Source: Bacillota bacterium | GTDB lineage: Bacteria; Bacillota; Limnochordia; DTU087 | Assembly: GCA_012519025.1 (NCBI GenBank) | Contig: JAAYQZ010000045.1 | Coordinates: forward strand, 1 to 36,318 | DNA: 36,318 nucleotides | Direction: 5' to 3' | Shown here: positions 31,720 to 36,318 of the stretch, in pieces | How the letters are laid out: the number at the start of each line of letters is the position of its first letter | Numbering within the stretch: position 1 is the stretch's first letter | The notes under the pieces: generated by a model | The model's input: the letters and a program-made list of their open reading frames with translations, nothing else | The model's database searches: none | Told to the model about the DNA's origin: nothing | Translations under genes and position numbers: made by a program

Positions 31720-33615
31720 CTATTCGGTCAGCAGCGGGAATTCGGTCACGCGAAGGTTGGTACATCCGTAGGGAATAAGTGTGAGCCTTTCCACTTTTTC
31801 TCGGGAACGAGTCGGGCTTTGAGGGATTTCACCGGCCGAGTTCTTAACCAAATTCCATTCCGGCACCAGCCGCCCCGCTATTTTAAGCTCGATCGGAGCA
31901 CCTTCCGGCGAAAACGGTACTTGGCCCACAGACCGGGTCACCACTTTAATGGACCGATGCGGATTTTCTGTATCAACTATCAGCCCGTAATTCCATGGAG
32001 TAGTCGGATAGACTTCCCAATCGTTGTGAGATTGTGTACCACCAATCAGTTTCCACTCTTCACCAATCTTCAACGAAAATACCAAAGGCCCTCTTAAAAC
32101 AGCAACTGAACCGTGGTGTCGGCGCTCTGTTTCAATCTCCATTGGCAGTGTTAATGTCATTCTATCTCCGGGCTGCCACTCCCTTGTCACCGTATAAAAA
32201 GTTTGTCGACCAAGTGATTGAATTTCACCATCGGGCAAAGTTAGAACAGCATTTTTTGTCCAGGCGGGGATTCTCAGGGTCAAAGGGAAAGTCACAGCCC
32301 GTGCAGTCTGAATAGTAAAGGTAATCGTGTCATCAAACGGGTAATCGGTGTCTTCCACAACACTTACCTCTTGCCCATTTTCCCCTACTTCCGCAGTGAC
32401 TTGCGATGGACCGTAACCGACAGCCACCAGTCCTTTGTCTGGTCCCTGCATCCACAAACTCTTGACAAACTTGGGCCAACCTTGGTGCATGTTTGCCGTA
32501 CAACAGCCGAAGTTGGGCTCCAACCCGAAAATATTGGCATCAGGACCATTGCTCCAATCTCTCTCAGCCACATTGACTACCACCTGGTTAACCTGTTGAT
32601 CATATTGATGAGCCCACATATCCGGAGTAAATGCCGCGGGCAGCGCGTTGTAGGCGATGCGCTCCAAACGATCAGCAAACACCGGGTCCCCCAAAACAGC
32701 AATCAAATGTTCTAATGAAAACATGTACTCCACAACAGCACAAAGCTCAGTCCCTTGTGAGGGATTTTTGCCGGCAAGGTGCTCATCCCCAGTAAAAACC
32801 CCGGTAACCTGGCCGTGAAACTTATCCAAATCATGCAGCCCTGAGTAAACTGATTTCCGTTCCGCCTCACACTGGGATTGACGATACCACACTCCCGGCA
32901 CCTTTAGGCCCATGGCATTGTTGACCACATGGTGTTCTAAGGCAATATCTGTCTGTTTTCTTTGGTAGCGAAAATCAGCAAAATGCCTTTGCCAGTCATA
33001 ACCTTGCTCTTTCACTTTTTCACCAAGTGCCAACAGCCAATCTTCGTCAGTCCGCTCATAGAGCCAATGTAGGCTTAAGACAAAATCACCCCAGCGGAAT
33101 TTTGCCCAAGATACAAGGGGACGTGTATCAAGTTGCTCAGCCAGATAACGGCAAAATCCAAGCATCACCGGGAGAACTCGCCCATCGCCAGTGACCTCAT
33201 GGTACTGGGTCAGCACTTTAAAAACTATAAATATCGGCCAGGGATCATATTCCGGATATGTATGCTCACCAAGCAGTCCCTGTTTTGGACCGATCCATCC
33301 ACTTTCATGTTGGCTGCCTAAAAAGGCCTCTATCCATTTTTCAACTTTTTCTATAAGACGCTCATCTTCTAAAAGATAGGCTAAAGGCAGTAATCCATCC
33401 ACGTAATACGGGCCCCGTTCCCATCCTTCTTTGTCGCCCCCAAGCCACTGATTGCGGGGCCCTAAATCTTCCCAAAATCCATCAATATGTCCTGATAAAC
33501 CATCTGCTTGGATCTGCAGCTGCTGCTTTAACCATCCCAAAGGTTTAACCGCCCCTAGGGGAAGCATTTTAAATGCACTTTGCATTAAATTGATGTTTTT
33601 GCCTACCTCAGACAT
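31720..33615 (-). CDS. GH127 beta-L-arabinofuranosidase-like glycosidase
   Basis: Encodes 631 residues of the DUF1680/GH127 family. The zinc site and cysteine nucleophile of the bifidobacterial enzyme HypBA1 (E338, C340, C417, C418) have counterparts at E290, C292 (GTELC), C371 and C372 (FGCCTANMHQGWPKF). The first 380 residues form the (alpha/alpha)6 barrel and the rest beta-sandwich domains. Without a signal peptide it acts in the cytoplasm on imported oligosaccharides carrying beta-L-arabinofuranose, or on a related sugar, as the family has diversified. GGGAGGG precedes the ATG. It is followed by csoR and osmC on the same strand. Confidence 0.9.
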   Translation of the reverse strand: MSEVGKNINLMQSAFKMLPLGAVKPLGWLKQQLQIQADGLSGHIDGFWEDLGPRNQWLGGDKEGWERGPYYVDGLLPLAYLLEDERLIEKVEKWIEAFLGSQHESGWIGPKQGLLGEHTYPEYDPWPIFIVFKVLTQYHEVTGDGRVLPVMLGFCRYLAEQLDTRPLVSWAKFRWGDFVLSLHWLYERTDEDWLLALGEKVKEQGYDWQRHFADFRYQRKQTDIALEHHVVNNAMGLKVPGVWYRQSQCEAERKSVYSGLHDLDKFHGQVTGVFTGDEHLAGKNPSQGTELCAVVEYMFSLEHLIAVLGDPVFADRLERIAYNALPAAFTPDMWAHQYDQQVNQVVVNVAERDWSNGPDANIFGLEPNFGCCTANMHQGWPKFVKSLWMQGPDKGLVAVGYGPSQVTAEVGENGQEVSVVEDTDYPFDDTITFTIQTARAVTFPLTLRIPAWTKNAVLTLPDGEIQSLGRQTFYTVTREWQPGDRMTLTLPMEIETERRHHGSVAVLRGPLVFSLKIGEEWKLIGGTQSHNDWEVYPTTPWNYGLIVDTENPHRSIKVVTRSVGQVPFSPEGAPIELKIAGRLVPEWNLVKNSAGEIPQSPTRSREKVERLTLIPYGCTNLRVTEFPLLTE

Positions 33616-33640
33616 CTTTCACCCTCCCAACATTACCTTA

Positions 33641-33665
33641 CATACGCGTATGCCCTAGTATGCCC
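33641..33665 (-). promoter_or_regulatory. Palindrome and direct repeats upstream of the GH127 gene
   Basis: A perfect 12-base palindrome (CATACGCGTATG, 33641-33652) overlaps the first of two GTATGCCC direct repeats (33648 and 33658) spaced exactly 10 bp, one helical turn. They lie 26-50 bp before the GH127 start and look like an operator for a local sugar regulator. No regulator of this gene is recognisable nearby. Confidence 0.4.
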
Positions 33666-33735
33666 TTAATCTTAACACTGTTATCTTCAGCTGCAGCTAA
33701 CTTTCTCCTGCCCCGGGATGCGGCCAGGCATTTGA

Positions 33736-33783
33736 AAAGACAGCCCAATCGGCCACTGCAATACGGCGAATTGGACTGTCTTT
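33736..33783 (-). terminator. Terminator after the SleB-like gene
   Basis: AAAGACAG and CCAAT, with one mismatch between them, pair with ATTGG and CTGTCTTT across a 20-base interior. On the minus strand the stem ends in a T-run (TCTTTTC). It lies about 40 bp after the cell-wall hydrolase stop. Confidence 0.75.
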
Positions 33784-33820
33784 AGTCATTGTTCAAAACC
33801 GAGTTGTCAAAGTCGATGAG

Positions 33821-34501
33821 TTAAGCCGCAAAAACGTGGCGTCCAATCTGCCCCAATACTGGCCTTGTATAGATCCAGCGTGAAGTAGTGCGCGCGGGGT
33901 TGTAGAAATAAAGTGCACCACCGGTCGGATCATATCCATTTGCTGCTTGACGGGCCGCCTCCAAAGCTCGAGCATCCGGCGTTAAATAAATCTGACCATC
34001 GGCAACAGTGCAAAATGCACCAGGCTCATAGACTACGCCTGCCAAAGAATTGGGAAACCGACTGTCCCTCACTCGATTAAGCAGCACAGCACCTATAGCA
34101 ATCTGACCTTGCAGCGATTCACCGCGCCCTTCTGCATGAATTACCTGTGCTAAAAGCCAGATATCACCTTCAGATACAGAAGAAGCGTAAACATTACCAG
34201 TATCCATATTTGTATTTGGGTTAGGTGCCGCGGCCTCCTCTACTTGGCTTTGTCCACTGGCATCAGCAGACTCGGGCAAAGGTGCTTCCTGAAAACTCTT
34301 TTCATCTGCACGGGAAGTGTCATCTATGCCTTCTATCCCTTCATTTTGAAGGGCCGCAGTTGCTTCTTCTTGCCCAAGCCCTTGGGTGATTCCATCGGGT
34401 ATATCAAAGGCGGCCATCGCCATCACAACAGTAACCAGCCCAATCAGCAGTGCCAGTGCAGCCGAGAATATTTTGACATATTTATCTTCTAACAGCAACA
34501 T
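33821..34501 (-). CDS. Cell-wall hydrolase, SleB-like (Hydrolase_2)
   Basis: Encodes 226 residues. An N-terminal membrane anchor (about 11-32) is followed by an acidic, proline-containing linker (about 40-110) and a SleB-type lytic transglycosylase domain: VIHAEGRGESLQGQIAIGAV (catalytic glutamate probably E124), LLNRVRDSRFPNSLAGVVYE and the GALYFYNP and HVFA ends. Unlike B. subtilis SleB it has no peptidoglycan-binding repeat. SleB acts on spore cortex at germination; YkvT/CwlJ relatives act in wall remodelling. The ATG at 34501 is six bases behind GGAGGG; a TTG two codons earlier lies too close to it. It follows addA on the same strand but is separated by a terminator. Confidence 0.85.
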   Translation of the reverse strand: MLLLEDKYVKIFSAALALLIGLVTVVMAMAAFDIPDGITQGLGQEEATAALQNEGIEGIDDTSRADEKSFQEAPLPESADASGQSQVEEAAAPNPNTNMDTGNVYASSVSEGDIWLLAQVIHAEGRGESLQGQIAIGAVLLNRVRDSRFPNSLAGVVYEPGAFCTVADGQIYLTPDARALEAARQAANGYDPTGGALYFYNPARTTSRWIYTRPVLGQIGRHVFAA

Positions 34502-34534
34502 TGTCAACCCTCCTAATAGACTTTTTAAAAGTAA

Positions 34535-34557
34535 AGCGATGCTTCCAAGGCATCGCT
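34535..34557 (-). terminator. Rho-independent terminator after addA
   Basis: AGCGATGC and GCATCGCT form a perfect 8-bp stem around a 7-base loop, followed on the minus strand by TTACTTTTAAAAAG. It ends the addA transcript before the SleB-like gene. Confidence 0.72.
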
Positions 34558-34654
34558 CAACTATTGTAGTAGATTATCTGCATTGTTGCAACTAGCAATA
34601 CTTGCCGTTCTTATCCGAACCCTTGTCAGGCCTTCCTATCGTGGCCTTGTGAAA

Positions 34655-36318
34655 CTACGTCTTAGCCCTGTCGGGAATCGGCATAGACACTGCTACACCA
34701 CCGCGCAGAAAATACAGATAGGCCTCTTCGACATCCTTTCCCACGGCACAGGCCGCAGCACGGCAGTATTGTTGGATCTGCACTTCGTATTCAAGCGCCC
34801 TTTGTGCGGCCTGCCGGGGGTTTATCCGATCGGTTTTAAAATCAATCAGCAAAAGCCCATCAGGCTCTTGGACAACACAGTCAATTACTCCTTGGATGAC
34901 AACATCCTCAGTGCCCTCGTTTTGGTTCGATTGCTTGGTTGGTAACGATTCTGATATAGAATAGACTTTTTCCACCGGAACAGACATAGTAAACGGCAGT
35001 TCCCGCCAAACTGCTTTGGGTCTTTTTAAAAGACGCTTGCCTAATTCACTTTTGAAAAAGGCGATTATGGAGTCCAAATTTACCTGGGCAAGCTGCTCTT
35101 TTGTTAAATATCCCTGTTTGACCAAACGCCGTGCCTCTGTGTATAAAATGGTCTCATCACCAAGCGCCTTACCTAAGTCCAGGCACTGCAGCAGAGTGTG
35201 GGTCCAAATGCCCTGTTCTACCGCACTCACGCGTTCCCTCTCCTCCAGCACAAAGCGGGGGCGTCTGGCACGAAACTGAGTGTCTTGATGGGCATCAACA
35301 TGGCCTTTTGCCAGACTTTCATCATCTTCCATGCTTTGAAACCAATTCTTCAACTCTGTGACAGACAGTTTTTGGGGCAAATCCCCTAACACTTTGTTGG
35401 GATATTCCCAAAGAAAGTGCCGGTTAAAAAACTCTGTTTGGTGTCTAGTCAAGGTTTGAGGCTGCACCGGTTCCAACTCCACAAATTTGCGCCAAGGAAA
35501 ATCATCTCTTTGATCTAGAGCCTGCTCTGACTCAAACCAATCCAAAGGTTCAGAATATCCTTCCAGATAAATGAACCAATGGGACGGGTCATGTAAAGTT
35601 CTGTTAGCCTGCTTTTTTCCGTTGTTGTCGGTGCCGGCCGCCTGTAAAATGATGCCACCATCTTCATGACGCACCAAGCTTGGGCCCAACCAATCCAGAT
35701 AACTATTTGCTGACACCAATAAATCGTCTGAAAGGGGCCAGTTTCGATCCGGGACACCGTTTGTCCAAGTTTTGCACACCCTTTCCATGGGTGCCTGGCT
35801 CCCTACTAAAATCAATGTTTCACGGGCCCTGGTCATCGCCACATACAAGATACGCATCTCTTCTGCAAGAGTTTCTCTATGTGTGCGGCCTTTTATCACA
35901 TTATGGGCGAAGGAGTTGTATTTGATACGGGAGGAGGGATCTACAACTTTCAGACCTACTCCCAGTTCTTTATGGAGCAAAACATCGTTGCGCTGATCGG
36001 TAAGATTGAATTGTTTACCAAGATCAGCTAAAAAAACTATGGGGAATTCCAACCCTTTGCTTTTATGCATGCTCATGATCCGGACAACATCGGCATTCTC
36101 GGCCAAGGTTTTAACTTCCCCCAGTTCATCCTCCTCCTGCAGTTTCTTTAAAAAATCAACAAACTGATTCAGACCCCGAAAGGCAAATCCATCAAACTCT
36201 TTGGCCTTATCCTGAAGACCTCTTAGATTAGCCTGTCTTTGTTCGCCTCGGGGCATCACGGCAGCATAATCATAGAACCCCGTCTCTTTATAAAGATAGG
36301 TGATTAAAGCACTTAAAG
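34655..36318 (-). CDS. addA: AddA helicase-nuclease, C-terminal part (cut by right edge)
   Basis: The frame is open from the right edge (LSALITYLYKETGFYDYAAV at the edge) to a stop at 34655, showing 553 residues of a protein normally about 1,200 long. The visible part holds the second RecA-like helicase domain (VVRIMSMHKSKGLEFPIVFL, then LYVAMTRARETLILVG, motifs V and VI of superfamily 1) and the RecB-type nuclease: GVIDC, LLIDFKTDRI and QIQQYCRAA with the catalytic D and DxK intact. AddAB processes double-strand breaks for recombination, the Firmicutes counterpart of RecBCD. Upstream, addB would be expected beyond the edge. An internal GTG at 36259 is not the start. Confidence 0.95.
   Translation of the reverse strand, partial: LSALITYLYKETGFYDYAAVMPRGEQRQANLRGLQDKAKEFDGFAFRGLNQFVDFLKKLQEEDELGEVKTLAENADVVRIMSMHKSKGLEFPIVFLADLGKQFNLTDQRNDVLLHKELGVGLKVVDPSSRIKYNSFAHNVIKGRTHRETLAEEMRILYVAMTRARETLILVGSQAPMERVCKTWTNGVPDRNWPLSDDLLVSANSYLDWLGPSLVRHEDGGIILQAAGTDNNGKKQANRTLHDPSHWFIYLEGYSEPLDWFESEQALDQRDDFPWRKFVELEPVQPQTLTRHQTEFFNRHFLWEYPNKVLGDLPQKLSVTELKNWFQSMEDDESLAKGHVDAHQDTQFRARRPRFVLEERERVSAVEQGIWTHTLLQCLDLGKALGDETILYTEARRLVKQGYLTKEQLAQVNLDSIIAFFKSELGKRLLKRPKAVWRELPFTMSVPVEKVYSISESLPTKQSNQNEGTEDVVIQGVIDCVVQEPDGLLLIDFKTDRINPRQAAQRALEYEVQIQQYCRAAACAVGKDVEEAYLYFLRGGVAVSMPIPDRAKT

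Overview
The window looks like chromosome from a spore-forming, probably anaerobic member of the Firmicutes (Bacillota, Clostridia-like). The evidence is strong GGAGG-type ribosome sites in front of nearly every gene, GTG and TTG starts, an AddA-type recombination nuclease, a SleB-like cell-wall hydrolase, a LysM protein without a signal peptide that resembles spore-coat proteins, an anaerobic sulfatase-maturase-type radical SAM enzyme and DUF134/DUF5320 proteins. The phylum is inferred from gene content; the species cannot be named. No rRNA, tRNA, CRISPR array, insertion sequence or prophage was seen.

Layout. 1-2.7 kb: a HAMP-GAF sensor cut by the left edge, NikR, a MerR regulator and an RseC-like membrane protein. 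2.9-5.8 kb: a membrane-anchored polysaccharide deacetylase overlapping a GNAT acetyltransferase, then DUF5320 and DUF134 genes. 6-9.3 kb: D-amino acid aminotransferase, an alpha/beta hydrolase, and a six-LysM protein with an RskA-like tail. 9.4-14.8 kb: a sugar isomerase split by an in-frame TAG, an MFS transporter, two divergent XRE regulators, ROK glucokinase and a THUMP RNA methyltransferase.

14.8-23.4 kb is a run of seven same-strand genes, read right to left: DUF3298 lipoprotein-like protein, MATE exporter, Gfo/Idh oxidoreductase, gnd, zwf, a cyclase-family metal hydrolase and a GH4 alpha-galactosidase. The oxidative pentose phosphate enzymes sit together without a recognisable 6-phosphogluconolactonase, and the cyclase-family hydrolase lies directly after zwf.

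23.6-30.9 kb: a second sugar isomerase, an operon of short MscS channel, AzlC, AzlD and a radical SAM maturase with a SEC-C tail, an O-antigen-ligase-like protein, galactose mutarotase and a second Gfo/Idh enzyme. 30.9-36.3 kb: OsmC, CsoR, a GH127 beta-L-arabinofuranosidase, the SleB-like hydrolase and the C-terminal part of AddA, cut by the right edge.

The main theme is sugar use: glycosidases (GH4, GH127), mutarotase, glucokinase, two Gfo/Idh dehydrogenases, two xylose-isomerase-like barrels, an MFS carrier and the pentose phosphate dehydrogenases. Metal and redox sensing (NikR, CsoR, OsmC) and envelope remodelling (deacetylase, LysM, SleB) are the secondary themes. No obviously novel defence or mobile system was found. 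The best leads are the pentose phosphate operon with a candidate replacement lactonase, the nonsense-interrupted isomerase, and several unusual domain fusions.
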